Positions 53,808 to 63,588 are shown, numbered from the stretch's first letter. The stretch: DNA of 64,000 bases from Aquiflexum lacus (GCF_015476655.1 NZ_JABFHF010000033.1:1-64000), one strand, 5' to 3'. A program made the numbers and translations. The notes: generated by a model from the sequence alone, not told the origin.

Positions 53808-54467
53808 TTATTTCAATTCTTGAATGATGTTCAATGCTGATTTGATGTTTTTCTCAAGGCTGCTGAAATCTCCTTGTTCAATGGCTTTTTTGTCAAACAA
53901 CTGAGAACCCATACCCACACAATGTACACCCGCCTTAAACCAAATTGAAAGGTTTTCCTTATTGGGTTCAACTCCGCCTGTAGGCATCATTTTGATTTCA
54001 GGAAGTACTGAAAGAACTGCTTTGATAAATCCGGGGCCCAATTGATTGCCGGGAAAGGCTTTAACCAAAGTTGCTCCCATTGTTTTTGCGTTATACACTT
54101 CAGTCAAAGTCGCACAACCTGGAATCCAGAATTTACCTTTCATATTGCAATAATTGGCAACTTCAGGAACAAATGCCGGAGATACAAAAAAATCAGCTTC
54201 TGCAAAAGAAAACCTCCGGGCTTCTTCCCGGGTAAAAATCGTCCCTATGCCCAATAGTAGGTCATCATATTTCTCAGCGTAAATCTTTAAATTTTTGAAA
54301 ACTTCCAGCGCATTTGATTCCCTATTGGTAAATTCAAATACCCTTACACCTGCCTTGTAGGAAGTATCCAAAACCATTTTGGCGATGTCAATATCTTTAT
54401 GGTTAAAAACAGGGATCATTCCTGTTTCAGACATTTTCAATAAAATCTCATCCTGTGTTAATGACAT
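53808..54467 (-). CDS. eda: 2-keto-3-deoxy-6-phosphogluconate aldolase
   Basis: 219 residues of the KDPG/KHG aldolase family: IPVFNHKDIDIAKM, VFEFTNRES (catalytic Glu), LLLGIGTIFTREEA, the Schiff-base Lys in VKAFPGNQLGPGF and MMPTGGVEPNKENL. It cleaves KDPG to pyruvate and glyceraldehyde 3-phosphate, the last step after KdgK. It is directly followed by dctP with no gap, and kdgK lies 237 bp upstream in the same orientation. Confidence 0.95.
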   Translation of the reverse strand: MSLTQDEILLKMSETGMIPVFNHKDIDIAKMVLDTSYKAGVRVFEFTNRESNALEVFKNLKIYAEKYDDLLLGIGTIFTREEARRFSFAEADFFVSPAFVPEVANYCNMKGKFWIPGCATLTEVYNAKTMGATLVKAFPGNQLGPGFIKAVLSVLPEIKMMPTGGVEPNKENLSIWFKAGVHCVGMGSQLFDKKAIEQGDFSSLEKNIKSALNIIQELK

Positions 54468-54704
54468 ATTTGTAGGTTTATTAGGCTTAATGTATGTTGG
54501 TGAATTGTCGAATGATATGGTTGGAAAATCCTTATACTATCAGGGTAGATGAAACAACCTCAATTTTTCCATTTCCCCGAATTCCATGAAGGCCTCTATA
54601 TGGTTTAATCCTTTCAGGGTTTTTCATCATTTTTTTCTTTAAACTTGGTTCTCTCCCGCATCTTGATTCTTGTTTCTAATACCTCACGTCCCACATTTGA
54701 AAAC

Positions 54705-55700
54705 TTACCTCAGCAATTTTCCGACATTTTCTCCTTTAACTAAAGTATCCACTTCTTCAACGCTTACCAAATTTGCGTCTCCGGGAATGCTATGTTTCAG
54801 GACAGAAGCCGCGGTGGCAAATTCCAAAGCCAACTGATCCGGATAATGAAGCAGTCCATATATCAATCCTGCAATATAGGCATCTCCCCCTCCAACCCTA
54901 TCTACAATCTGAGGCATGTCGTACATACTTGATTTCAATACCTCAGTACCATTCCAAAGTGAGCCTTTCAAGGTATTATGATTGGCTGATAGGGATTCTC
55001 TTTTGGTCTTTGAAATATATTTTATTTGAGGAAAATCTTTTTTAGCCAGATGGCAAGCCTCCAGGAAATCATTGGCCTGAATATCCATGCAGTTTTCAAA
55101 ATCGGACAAACCCGCAACAATAACATGGGTATATCGGATCAATTCCGGCATAATATCCAAAGGTCCTTTCCCATATTGCCACAAGTTTCTACGGTAATTG
55201 ATGTCTCCACTTACCATTATTCCTTTTTCATTTGCTTTTTTTAATGCTTTCAAACAAAGATCTGCTGCTTTTTGAGAAAGTGCAGGAGTAATACCTGTCC
55301 AGTGGAACCAATCCGCTCCATCAAATACCTTATCCCAATCAATCTCATCCCCAGAAAAATTGGCGAATACAGAATCAAACCTATCATAGATGATCTTTGA
55401 TGCCCTTTGCATGGATCCATTTTCAAGAAAATACAGTCCCATCCTTCCTTCCTGAAAATATATAAAGGAGGTCTCAACTCCTGTTTGCCTCAAATAAGCA
55501 GTGGCCGCTTTACCTATATCATTGGAAGGAAATGCAGTGACATGGGCGGCGTTCAAACCGAATTGTGCCAGTGAAACGGCCACATTGGCTTCCGCACCAC
55601 CAAATACGATTTGGTAGGAATTGGCCTGAAGAAAGCGTTCATTTCCAAGCGTACTCAGGCGCATCATGACGTCTCCAAGCGTTACGATTTTTTTATTCAT
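54705..55700 (-). CDS. kdgK: 2-keto-3-deoxygluconate kinase (PfkB family)
   Basis: 331 residues from ATG 55700 (a GTG two codons earlier is in frame). PfkB-family features: IVTLGDVMMRLS, FGGAEANVAVSLAQFG near the N-terminus, then VSGDINYRRNLWQ and the C-terminal active-site motif VDRVGGGDAYIAGLIYG with catalytic Asp. It phosphorylates KDG to KDPG for the aldolase. The gene is divergent from the altronate dehydratase gene, with a LacI-type palindrome in between. Confidence 0.93.
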   Translation of the reverse strand: MNKKIVTLGDVMMRLSTLGNERFLQANSYQIVFGGAEANVAVSLAQFGLNAAHVTAFPSNDIGKAATAYLRQTGVETSFIYFQEGRMGLYFLENGSMQRASKIIYDRFDSVFANFSGDEIDWDKVFDGADWFHWTGITPALSQKAADLCLKALKKANEKGIMVSGDINYRRNLWQYGKGPLDIMPELIRYTHVIVAGLSDFENCMDIQANDFLEACHLAKKDFPQIKYISKTKRESLSANHNTLKGSLWNGTEVLKSSMYDMPQIVDRVGGGDAYIAGLIYGLLHYPDQLALEFATAASVLKHSIPGDANLVSVEEVDTLVKGENVGKLLR

Positions 55701-55773
55701 GGTCACAGTTTAAAAACATTTATGAAAATAATCACATTTAGTTTCTTTTTTATTTTTCTTTTACATAAATTAT

Positions 55774-55785
55774 GCAATCGATTGC
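55774..55785. promoter_or_regulatory. LacI-type operator between kdgK and uxaA
   Basis: The perfect 12-bp palindrome GCAATCGATTGC with a central CG is typical of LacI/GalR-family sites. It lies in the roughly 100-bp divergent promoter region of kdgK and the altronate dehydratase gene. An identical site is at 63969-63980, and the flanks (TTA before, C two bases after) are also alike. Confidence 0.75.
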
Positions 55786-55804
55786 GCAATTTATAAAAAA
55801 TCCA

Positions 55805-57451
55805 ATGAACTATAAAATTTTGCAAATTCACCCAAAAGATAATGTCTTGGTGGCTTTAACTGATTTAAAAGCCGGAGAAAATATTGATTTTGATAATAAT
55901 TCAATCACTCTTAAAAATGACATCGCTGCAAAACACAAGTTTTCAATGCAAGATCTTGAAATTGGTGCGAAAATTTATATGTATGGATCTATAGTGGGGC
56001 GTGCAAAATCTTTGATTCCTAAAGGTGGTGTTCTGACAACCGGGAATATGGCCCACGAAGCCAATACTTTTAGTAGCAAAACGGAAGATTATCAATGGGA
56101 AGCTCCTGATATTTCCAAATACAAAAACAAAATGTTCAGAGGTTTTCACCGACCCGACGGGCAAGTGGGGACCGCAAATTACTGGTTGGTCATTCCTTTG
56201 GTTTTTTGTGAAAACAGAAATGTAGATGTCATTAAGGATGCCTTTGTTGAAGTACTGGGATTCAGCAAACCGAATGCCTATAAATCCTTAGTGCAGCAAA
56301 TGACGGAATTGTACAAATCAGGGAAAAAATCTGAAATCGAAAATCTAAGCTTTGAAGAAAACACCATAAAGGGAAAGAGTAAAATCTTCAAAAACATAGA
56401 TGGTATCAAATTTTTAACCCATAATGGTGGTTGTGGTGGAATCCGTCAGGACTCCGAGGCACTTTGTGCCTTGTTTGCCGGATATATCAATAATCCCAAT
56501 GTTGCAGGTGCTACAATATTGAGTCTTGGTTGTCAAAATGCCCAGCCTGCTATTTTGAAGGAAAAACTGAATAAAATTAATCCGGACTTTAAAAAACCGA
56601 TCATCCTGTTGGAACAACAAAAAGAGGGTACAGAACAACATTTCCTATCCCAGGCAATCAAAAAAACTTTTTTGGCCATGGCAGATGCAGATCAGCTTCA
56701 AAGAGAACCTGCCCCATTGAGCAAATTGACCATTGGGTTGGAATGTGGTGGTTCAGATGGTTTTTCAGGAATTTCTGCCAACCCAGCTGTTGGTCATGCT
56801 TCGGATTTACTAGTGGCATTGGGTGGTAAAACCATCCTTTCGGAATTTCCTGAATTATGTGGGGTTGAACAGGAATTGATCAACCGATGTACAAATGAGG
56901 TGATAGCCGAAAAATTCAGTGGATTGATGCGAGCTTATGCTGCCTCAGCGGAAGCAGTAGGATCCGGGTTTGATATGAATCCTTCACCCGGAAACATCAA
57001 AGATGGTCTGATTACCGATGCCATGAAATCCTCAGGAGCTGCCAAAAAAGGCGGCACCTCTCCTGTGGTAGATGTTTTGGATTATTCCGAATATGTTTCA
57101 AATAATGGATTAAACCTACTTTGTACTCCGGGTAACGATGTGGAAAGCACCACCGCCATGGCAGGTTCAGGAGCAAATATTATCCTATTCACCACAGGAC
57201 TTGGCACCCCAACAGGCAATCCTATAGCACCTGTGATCAAAATATCCTCCAATACCACTTTGGCCATAAGAATGCCTGATATCATCGATATAGATACAGG
57301 CGGTGTCATCACAGGTGAAAAAACCATCCAACAAATGGGAGAAGAAATCCTGGATTTCATCATCCATGTTGCATCCGGAGAAGTCCAATCCAAAGCAGTA
57401 CTTTTGGGACAAGATGATTTTATTCCTTGGAAGAGAGGGGTGTCTTTGTAG
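55805..57451 (+). CDS. uxaA: Altronate dehydratase family protein (UxaA)
   Basis: 548 residues from ATG 55805 (MNYKILQIHPKDNVLVALTD). The ATG at 55772 is in frame but overlaps the operator palindrome and gives an unnatural N-terminus, so 55805 is preferred. There is an N-terminal SAF domain (about residues 1-85), then the dehydratase: GFHRPDGQVGTANYWLVIPL, LTHNGGCGGIRQDSEALC, ATILSLGCQNAQPA, GLECGGSDGFSGISANPAVG. It dehydrates D-altronate or a related aldonate to KDG, feeding KdgK. No uxaB or uxaC is seen in the window. Confidence 0.92.
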   Translation: MNYKILQIHPKDNVLVALTDLKAGENIDFDNNSITLKNDIAAKHKFSMQDLEIGAKIYMYGSIVGRAKSLIPKGGVLTTGNMAHEANTFSSKTEDYQWEAPDISKYKNKMFRGFHRPDGQVGTANYWLVIPLVFCENRNVDVIKDAFVEVLGFSKPNAYKSLVQQMTELYKSGKKSEIENLSFEENTIKGKSKIFKNIDGIKFLTHNGGCGGIRQDSEALCALFAGYINNPNVAGATILSLGCQNAQPAILKEKLNKINPDFKKPIILLEQQKEGTEQHFLSQAIKKTFLAMADADQLQREPAPLSKLTIGLECGGSDGFSGISANPAVGHASDLLVALGGKTILSEFPELCGVEQELINRCTNEVIAEKFSGLMRAYAASAEAVGSGFDMNPSPGNIKDGLITDAMKSSGAAKKGGTSPVVDVLDYSEYVSNNGLNLLCTPGNDVESTTAMAGSGANIILFTTGLGTPTGNPIAPVIKISSNTTLAIRMPDIIDIDTGGVITGEKTIQQMGEEILDFIIHVASGEVQSKAVLLGQDDFIPWKRGVSL

Positions 57452-57810
57452 AATCGAGAAGTTTGAGAGGTTGTTGGATTAATTAGTATTAATGTTCAAA
57501 AATCAAATTATATCTATCATTGGTAGCCTAGAATCCTTTTGAATTCTGAACCAGTTGGGAATAAAATGTTACAAATATGGAAATTTTTTCCCCTTCAGGT
57601 TAAAAAGCCATTATTGGACATGACCTGGATACTAAAACTTGTGTCACTTAAAATGTGGCATTTCCAAATGATTACATGTTAAAATTGATCAATAGGTAGG
57701 TTTTTACACAATTTTGGTTTGGGATTATGATAAGGAATATCATTGTCCAGAGGAAGGAATGATAATTGGTCTTACTTTTTTGAATTAATATAAACTAAAC
57801 CAAAATAATC
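57452..57810. other. Intergenic region
   Basis: 359 bp with no gene, no copy of the LacI-type palindrome, and no clear terminator. It precedes the PRC-barrel gene. Confidence 0.45.
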
Positions 57811-58203
57811 ATGAAAAATTCTATGAGGCATCAAATCATTTCAGCTTCAACCCTACAAAGTGCGAATGTAAAAACACCATCTGATGAAAGTGTTGGTGAG
57901 ATTAAGGACATCATGATAGATATCTCTACAGGAAAGATTTCTTATGCCGTGCTTTCGGTAAGTACCGGCTTTCTTAACTTAGACAGTAAGTATTTTGCAA
58001 TACCTTTGGGAGCTTTTAATTTTGATCATTTCGGCGACGATTATAATGCCCATGTCCTAACATTGGATGTATCAAGAGAAAGATTGGAAAACTCCCCAGG
58101 GTTTGACAAAGACAACTGGCCAAAGCATCCTGACTCTGAATTTGTCGATTCGGTGAATTCTTACTATGGCGTTGAAGAAAGTAGCGATTTAAACAGGTAT
58201 TAA
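57811..58203 (+). CDS. PRC-barrel domain protein
   Basis: 130 residues. The PRC-barrel is at about residues 12-90: ISASTLQSANVKTPSDESVG, EIKDIMIDISTGKISYAVLS, KYFAIPLGAFNFD. These small beta-barrels occur in stress-linked cytosolic proteins and in RimM and photosynthetic reaction centres. The C-terminal 40 residues are acidic and disordered. It is single, with a terminator directly downstream. Confidence 0.85.
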   Translation: MKNSMRHQIISASTLQSANVKTPSDESVGEIKDIMIDISTGKISYAVLSVSTGFLNLDSKYFAIPLGAFNFDHFGDDYNAHVLTLDVSRERLENSPGFDKDNWPKHPDSEFVDSVNSYYGVEESSDLNRY

Positions 58204-58217
58204 AACGGTTGATCTAG

Positions 58218-58248
58218 AAAGCGGGCAGAAAAATTTTCTGTCCGCTTT
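58218..58248. terminator. Terminator after the PRC-barrel gene
   Basis: AAAGCGG (58218-58224) pairs with CCGCTTT (58242-58248), and inner CAGAAAA/TTTTCTG also pair, followed by TTTT. It lies between convergent genes. Confidence 0.85.
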
Positions 58249-58310
58249 TTTATTAAATAGTTCTTCAAAAATAATTTTATCATCCTTATTTTTCAAAGAA
58301 TAAACAACAA

Positions 58311-59309
58311 TCACCTCTCCCCCAATATTTTCTCCCAAACCTGTTCATCAACAGGAATTCCCTTTTCCATATTTTCCTTTCGGATTTCAGGGATTTTTTC
58401 TCCTGGAAAGCGAACTTTGTTACCTAAAAAAGTTGATGATGATGTTAAATCTTCAATAATACCATCCAATTTTTCTTCAGACCACGTATCCATGCCCAAT
58501 CTCTTGGGATCCAAACAAATAAAAACCTGTGAAAGACCATATTCTTCACCGCTTTGCCCAACCTCATTTGTGGCCTGTCCTCCGGATAAGATAGTGGCCA
58601 ACATATCCAATACCAATGAAAGTCCCGCTCCTTTCCATAGACCAATTGGAAGTGCCAGTTCATGTTCAATGATTTCTGCCGGAGATTTACTGAGTTTTCC
58701 TTCCTGATCAAAACCCGCCTCATAAGGCATTTCCTTATCAGCTCTTAGAAAAGTATTCATTTTCCCATAGGAAAACTGCGACATGGCCATATCCAGCACG
58801 ATATGCCCTGACTTTCTGGGAATGGCAATCACCAAAGGGTTATTCCCCAATTTGGGTTCGCTCCCACCCCAAGCGGGCATATTGGGTTTGGTATTGGTAA
58901 AACAGATTCCGATACAACCCGACTCTACAGCCTGCCAACCATAATTTCCAGCCCGCATCCAATGATTGGTGTTTTGTAGCGCAATCACTCCGATTCCGAA
59001 TTCTTTAGATATGTTGATGGCCCTTTCCATGCAAATGGAAGCATTAAGCATTCCTGGGCCCAAATTACCATTCCATCTTTCAAAAAACCCGAAAGCATCC
59101 ATCAGTTCCGCTTGTTTATCTGGAAAGACAAGTTTGTTTCTGATCATTTTCAAAAAAACAGGAACCCTGTCCAATCCATGAGAAGGAACTCCTTCAAGAC
59201 TTGCTTTAGCAAAAAGTGTTGCACATAAATCTGCGTTACCTTTTGAGAAGCCATATTTGATAAAAATTTCGGTGAGTATTCTAATGACTTCCTGATGGGG
59301 GATTTTCAT
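58311..59309 (-). CDS. YiaK-type NAD(P)H-dependent dehydrogenase (malate/L-lactate dehydrogenase family)
   Basis: 332 residues. It belongs to the LDH2/MDH2 family: FAKASLEGVPSHGLDRVPVF near the N-terminus with SHG, then ALQNTNHWMRAGNYGWQAV with catalytic His, GGSEPKLGNNPLVIAIPR and LALPIGLWKGAGLSLVLDML. The sequence most resembles 2,3-diketo-L-gulonate reductase (YiaK/DlgD). This fits the sugar-acid catabolic genes nearby, as it would reduce a keto-sugar acid. Orientation matches kdgK-eda but it stands apart from them. Confidence 0.88.
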   Translation of the reverse strand: MKIPHQEVIRILTEIFIKYGFSKGNADLCATLFAKASLEGVPSHGLDRVPVFLKMIRNKLVFPDKQAELMDAFGFFERWNGNLGPGMLNASICMERAINISKEFGIGVIALQNTNHWMRAGNYGWQAVESGCIGICFTNTKPNMPAWGGSEPKLGNNPLVIAIPRKSGHIVLDMAMSQFSYGKMNTFLRADKEMPYEAGFDQEGKLSKSPAEIIEHELALPIGLWKGAGLSLVLDMLATILSGGQATNEVGQSGEEYGLSQVFICLDPKRLGMDTWSEEKLDGIIEDLTSSSTFLGNKVRFPGEKIPEIRKENMEKGIPVDEQVWEKILGER

Positions 59310-59517
59310 AAATATGGTTTTTGGTTAGCTATGATTCCAACTTCAAGTCATGACATGAATCTGATTCCAAGTTATTGCATAGATCATTTTAGATAAATGT
59401 CTTTCAAAAATGAGGATTTTCAAACAATTGCATTATAAATTCTTTTTATAACTTATGCTTTTCCTTACATTGATTTCGGGATTAAATTGTAAATTATATC
59501 GTGCTTAGCTGAAGAAA

Positions 59518-62500
59518 ATGCGAAGTAGTATGCGAACATTCGGTCAGTTTCTATATATACTAGGATTTTTACTGGCCTGCAGCACCTTGACCTTTGGTCA
59601 ATCTACTACGATAGGTAGAGAGTTTTTCCTTGGTTTTATGGAAAATAACCGGACTTTTTCTCCAACAGTTAGGTTTGACCAAGCCTCCATCATTATTTCT
59701 GCTGAGGAAAATGCTTCAGGTGTTATCCAATATGAAAGCAATTCCATCCCATTCTCAGTTGAAGCCGGCAAACAGTTTATTTATCAATTTCCCCAAGATG
59801 GGATTGACATCATACACAGGAGTTCCCGCCAAGTAGAGAATAAAGGAGTAAGTATTGTTTCTGATGGGAACATTTCAGTACATGCATTTAATTTCCGGGC
59901 AAGAAGTGCGGATGGTACTGTCATCTTGCCTTTACCTTCTCTTGGAAAAGATTACTACGTGACAGCACACCACGAGAACTTCAACCCTGGGGTAAATCCT
60001 GGCTCCAACATCAATTATGAAAGTACGCTTCTGGTAGTAGCTGTGGAAGATGATACACGTGTAGAGATTACCATTGCCGCCCAATCCAACGAACCTGTCC
60101 CTATACCACAAGGTTCGACAATTTCTGTAGTGTTGAACAAGTGGGAAAGCTATCAAGTCAAGTCTGTCGGAGATTTGACAGGGTCAAGGGTGCGGGTGGT
60201 CAATGGCACCGGTGATGACTGCAAAAACATTGCTGTTTTTGGTGGTAACAAAATGACTTCTGTGGCACAGGATTGCGATGGATCTACCGGTGATCATTTG
60301 TTTCAACAGACCTACCCAACTTTTTCCTGGGGCAAAGAATATATTCACCTGCCATTGGCAGGAAGAACTTCTGGAGAAATGGTCAAAGTCCTGGCAGCTG
60401 AAAACAATACCCGTGTATTGGTCAATGGCCAACAAAGAGCCATTCTAAATGCCGGTAAACACGTTTCTTTTACTTTTGACAGGAATGAGTTGGCCAATAT
60501 CACCGCCGACAAGCCCATAGCAGTAACTACTTTTTCAAAAAGTTACTTTTGTAACGTGCAGATAGGTCCCGGTGCAAGTGATGGTGACCCCACCATGATT
60601 ACTTTGAGTCCCAATAATCAATTGATCAAAAGCACTATATTCTCTGCCTTACAAGTAGAAGGGATCGTAAATCATTTTGTCAATATTTTGGTCAAATCTG
60701 AAAGTGCCGGACAAACCATTTTGGATGGACAAAACATCGGAGCACAATTTCAGCCCGTTCCCGGTAATCCCGCCTATTCATACGCAAGGGTTGAAATCAA
60801 AGAAGGAAGCCACAGTCTTAATAATCCTGATGGCGTCATTGGCTATGTTTATGGTTCGGGATTTATTGAGTCGTATGGATACTCTGCAGGAGCGAGCATC
60901 AATAACCTGAATTTTGAAACGGAAGTGGCTTATGACTTTGAAGTGGATGGGGATAGGGTAGCTTGTTTGGGTGAAGAAGCTACTTGGACAGTAGTACCCC
61001 GGGATCCAAAGTTTATCATTTTTGAATGGTTATTTGAAAATGATGAGGAAGTAAAAGAGGGTGCAACAGTAGATCATATGTTTGGGGAACCTGGAACCTA
61101 TCGGGTTAAAATTGTAGCGATGACTGGAGACAGGTCATGTGATCAAATGGAAGAAGCTTCTTTTGAGGTGACTGTAGTAGAAACAAAAGGAACCTTGGAA
61201 GGTCCAAACAATGTCTGTCCCAATATTGATGAAGCCATTTATACTTTTGGGGATCCCGAAAACACCAAGTCTGTCTTATGGGAAGTGATCGGGGGACAGG
61301 TAGTAGAGGAGAATGACTTCAATGTTAAGGTACTTTGGGGAGAGTTTGACCCTGACGCCAAGGTGGTGGCCATTCCCCTTACGGAAGAAGGCTGTCAGGG
61401 AGAAGCACAGGTAATTGATGTTTTTATCAATGGAGGCATAGTTCCGGGTCTGCCAAGGGGAATTTCGGAAATTTGCTATGAGGAAGGGACAAGCAATTTT
61501 TATAGTATCAGGGATAAAATTCCCGAACGGAATTACACTTGGTTTGTATCGGGAGGTACCCTTATTTCTGATCCTGGATCTGAGGAAGTCGAAGTAATAT
61601 GGCCCGGACCGGGATCCATTGGAGAAATTTGGTATGAAGAATTCAGCACCATCAATGCTTCCTGTGGTGGGGAATCAGAAAGACTTACAGTAAAAGTCAA
61701 CCCACCATTACAAGCCGGGATAGCAGATTATTCAGCTTTGGTTTGTCAAGGTTCTAAGGCAGGCAGAATAGAAATGGTGGCCATAGGAGGCTCAGGGACT
61801 TACACTTATGTATGGGATCATGATGAGAACCTAACGGGAAATATTGCTGAATATCTCCAACCGGGAATATACTCGGTGACAGTTAAGGATGCTGGGGGCT
61901 GTGAGCAGATTTTTGAAAATATCCTGATCGAAGAAGCACCACCATTGGAATTGATGGGAGAAATAGGACTAACTGATGCCTTGTGTCATGATGGAAATGA
62001 TGGGATGGTAAGTTTCTCCCTTTCAGGCGGTGTTGGACCTTTTTCAGTCAATAGTGAAGATGTGTTGGTCATGGGAAATAGTATCCAAATATTCAATTTG
62101 GCAAGAGGATTATATACCATAGATGTGGTGGATGCAGGTGGATGCGTGTTGCCCTTGGAATTTGAAATCAAATCACCGGAGCCTTTGGAAGTGGAGTTTA
62201 CTCTGGAAAATGTGGCTTGTCCCGGTAGCTCTAGTGGTTCATTGCTGGCGATCGGCAAGGGAGGGTTTGGACCTTATGTATATGTTTGGGAGTTTGATGG
62301 CAGTTCAGGGCCAAGGTTGACAGGAATTCCAAGGGGGGACTACCATCTCCATATCACCGATGCACATGGCTGTGAGGGCAATTTTACAGGGACTGTTATT
62401 GAGCGTAATCCCCAACTCCGTATGCCAACAGGTTTTAATCCCGAAGATGGTGTTTACAGAGGTGTAAGCAATTGCTCCATAGGGTTTGACCTGATAATCT

Positions 62501-62670
62501 ACAACAAATGGGGAGAGTTGATATATTCGGGTAACTCAGGCTGGGATGGAAGTATCAGAGGAAAAGATGCCCCACTAGGTACCTATAGCTATATGGTAGA
62601 ATACAGCTTCACAGTCAACGGAGAGCTCAAAACAGAAAAGAAGCGGGGGGTATTTACACTGGTGAGGTGA
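59518..62670 (+). CDS. T9SS type B substrate: IgGFc-binding-type domain, PKD-like and SprB repeats, gliding-type C-terminal domain
   Basis: 1050 residues. The signal peptide ends near TFGQ. Residues about 30-450 resemble the IgGFc-binding N-terminal family (GREFFLGFMENNRTFSP, HAFNFRARSADGTVILPLPS). PKD-like modules follow around 480-740 (FEWLFENDEE, FGEPGTYRVKIVA). Three SprB-type repeats lie at about 740-970 (GGSGTYTYVWDHDEN, GKGGFGPYVYVWEF, each ending DAGGC or DAHGC). The C-terminal 80 residues are the CHU_C-type sorting domain (LIIYNKWGELIYSGNSGWDG, PLGTYSYMVEY). A cell-surface or released adhesin exported by the type IX system is predicted. It is transcribed alone. Confidence 0.93.
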   Translation: MRSSMRTFGQFLYILGFLLACSTLTFGQSTTIGREFFLGFMENNRTFSPTVRFDQASIIISAEENASGVIQYESNSIPFSVEAGKQFIYQFPQDGIDIIHRSSRQVENKGVSIVSDGNISVHAFNFRARSADGTVILPLPSLGKDYYVTAHHENFNPGVNPGSNINYESTLLVVAVEDDTRVEITIAAQSNEPVPIPQGSTISVVLNKWESYQVKSVGDLTGSRVRVVNGTGDDCKNIAVFGGNKMTSVAQDCDGSTGDHLFQQTYPTFSWGKEYIHLPLAGRTSGEMVKVLAAENNTRVLVNGQQRAILNAGKHVSFTFDRNELANITADKPIAVTTFSKSYFCNVQIGPGASDGDPTMITLSPNNQLIKSTIFSALQVEGIVNHFVNILVKSESAGQTILDGQNIGAQFQPVPGNPAYSYARVEIKEGSHSLNNPDGVIGYVYGSGFIESYGYSAGASINNLNFETEVAYDFEVDGDRVACLGEEATWTVVPRDPKFIIFEWLFENDEEVKEGATVDHMFGEPGTYRVKIVAMTGDRSCDQMEEASFEVTVVETKGTLEGPNNVCPNIDEAIYTFGDPENTKSVLWEVIGGQVVEENDFNVKVLWGEFDPDAKVVAIPLTEEGCQGEAQVIDVFINGGIVPGLPRGISEICYEEGTSNFYSIRDKIPERNYTWFVSGGTLISDPGSEEVEVIWPGPGSIGEIWYEEFSTINASCGGESERLTVKVNPPLQAGIADYSALVCQGSKAGRIEMVAIGGSGTYTYVWDHDENLTGNIAEYLQPGIYSVTVKDAGGCEQIFENILIEEAPPLELMGEIGLTDALCHDGNDGMVSFSLSGGVGPFSVNSEDVLVMGNSIQIFNLARGLYTIDVVDAGGCVLPLEFEIKSPEPLEVEFTLENVACPGSSSGSLLAIGKGGFGPYVYVWEFDGSSGPRLTGIPRGDYHLHITDAHGCEGNFTGTVIERNPQLRMPTGFNPEDGVYRGVSNCSIGFDLIIYNKWGELIYSGNSGWDGSIRGKDAPLGTYSYMVEYSFTVNGELKTEKKRGVFTLVR

Positions 62671-63194
62671 TGGCTAAGATATATGTTGCTGCCCCCCCCT
62701 GCAGAAAACATTGAATAGTGACTGGGTTTATACCGAAAACAAGAGGCAATTACACCATCCCTCGGTGTAGTTTAGACTTTCGGCGGCAGCTGGGTGTTTG
62801 CAACTACACCCTTTTATCCAAACCATCCCAATAGCTAACGGAATGCAATTGAAAATTAAATAAGTCAGGTTTTCAAGAAAAAAAGGTCAAGTAGACCTTC
62901 TAAACAGCGCATGAAAGGAGTCGAACTTAGGTCTTGGTTCCTGAATACATTACCATCGGGATCCGCTTAGGCAATGTCTTTTTAAAATTCAACCTTCAAT
63001 TACACCCAGCAGGGGAACATGGCGATATCATAAGCGGTAGGTCTGAGGACTCTGCTAATTTACCGGTTTTTTCCATCTTCCGGGATGCTGGTTTGTGTTA
63101 AACACCGATTACGAAATTGATCCACCCTAGCGGATAGTGTTTCTGTACCGCAGCACGTAATCCCCCCTCTGGGTGTAGATTCTGCTCACCAGCT
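62671..63194. other. Repeat-rich intergenic region
   Basis: 524 bp without a credible gene. It contains hairpins with TACACC/GGTGTA arms (62751-62756 with 62764-62769), several more TACACC/GGTGTA strings (about 62995, about 63173), and a T-loop-like string with a failed stem near 62930. It may be decayed mobile or RNA-gene DNA. Confidence 0.4.
62792..62816 (+). terminator. Probable terminator after the T9SS substrate
   Basis: GGGTGT (62792-62797) pairs with ACACCC (62806-62811), followed by TTTTAT. It lies 120 bp downstream of the gene. Confidence 0.55.
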
Positions 63195-63290
63195 CTAAAG
63201 TTCAATTGGACGCTCGGCGAAGTTTCCCTGCCTGGATTCGGTGATGTTTTCGAAATAAGCTTTTTCCTCCTCTTCGTTTTCAGGTTCCAT
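63195..63290 (-). CDS. Possible 31-residue micro-protein
   Basis: ATG at 63290, 10 bp after the DUF1330 stop, opens a frame of 31 residues: MEPENEEEEKAYFENITESR, then QGNFAERPIEL. It is acidic and amphipathic, with natural-looking codon use. It could be translated by coupling to the DUF1330 gene. No family is recognised, and it may be a chance frame. Confidence 0.35.
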   Translation of the reverse strand: MEPENEEEEKAYFENITESRQGNFAERPIEL

Positions 63291-63300
63291 GGTGGCTATT

Positions 63301-63588
63301 CTATTGACTCCCCACCACCAACATTTTGGAATCAGCTGACTGGTACCGGATGTTTTTGGCGATGGTATATTCTGGAGAAGACCACCAATCTTTGGCGGTT
63401 TGGACATCGGGGAATTCCAGTATGACCAGTCTTTCAGGATTCCAATCTCCTTCCAAAGATTCGGTTTTCGTTCCCCGGACAACAAAACGACCACCAAATT
63501 TTTGGATGGTGCCCAAGGTGTGCTTTTTATACTTTTCGTATAATTCGGGATTATAAATGCTAACTTCGACGAGGACAAGGGCTGGCAT
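63301..63588 (-). CDS. DUF1330 family protein
   Basis: 95 residues, normal length for DUF1330. It starts MPALVLVEVSIYNPELYEKY and contains FGGRFVVRGTKTESLEGDW, RLVILEFPDVQTAKDWWSSP and EYTIAKNIR, the classic DUF1330 pattern of a dimeric alpha-beta barrel (ferredoxin-like) fold. The protein is cytosolic and its function is unknown. It is transcribed toward the T9SS substrate. Confidence 0.9.
   Translation of the reverse strand: MPALVLVEVSIYNPELYEKYKKHTLGTIQKFGGRFVVRGTKTESLEGDWNPERLVILEFPDVQTAKDWWSSPEYTIAKNIRYQSADSKMLVVGSQ

Noticed and set aside
55772-55804. Upstream ATG for the altronate dehydratase
   Set aside because: It overlaps the LacI-type palindrome and adds MQSIAQFIKNP, which does not fit the family N-terminus. 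The ATG at 55805 gives the usual SAF-domain start.
62915-62990. Possible tRNA or tmRNA 3' part on the minus strand (GTTCGACTCC T-loop-like string)
   Set aside because: The T-stem does not pair beyond one or two bases, and no acceptor or D-arm could be matched. At most it is a decayed remnant.
63195-63578. 127-codon minus-strand frame overlapping DUF1330
   Set aside because: Most of it is the wrong frame of the DUF1330 gene. Only the last 31 codons look plausible, and they are listed as a possible micro-ORF.
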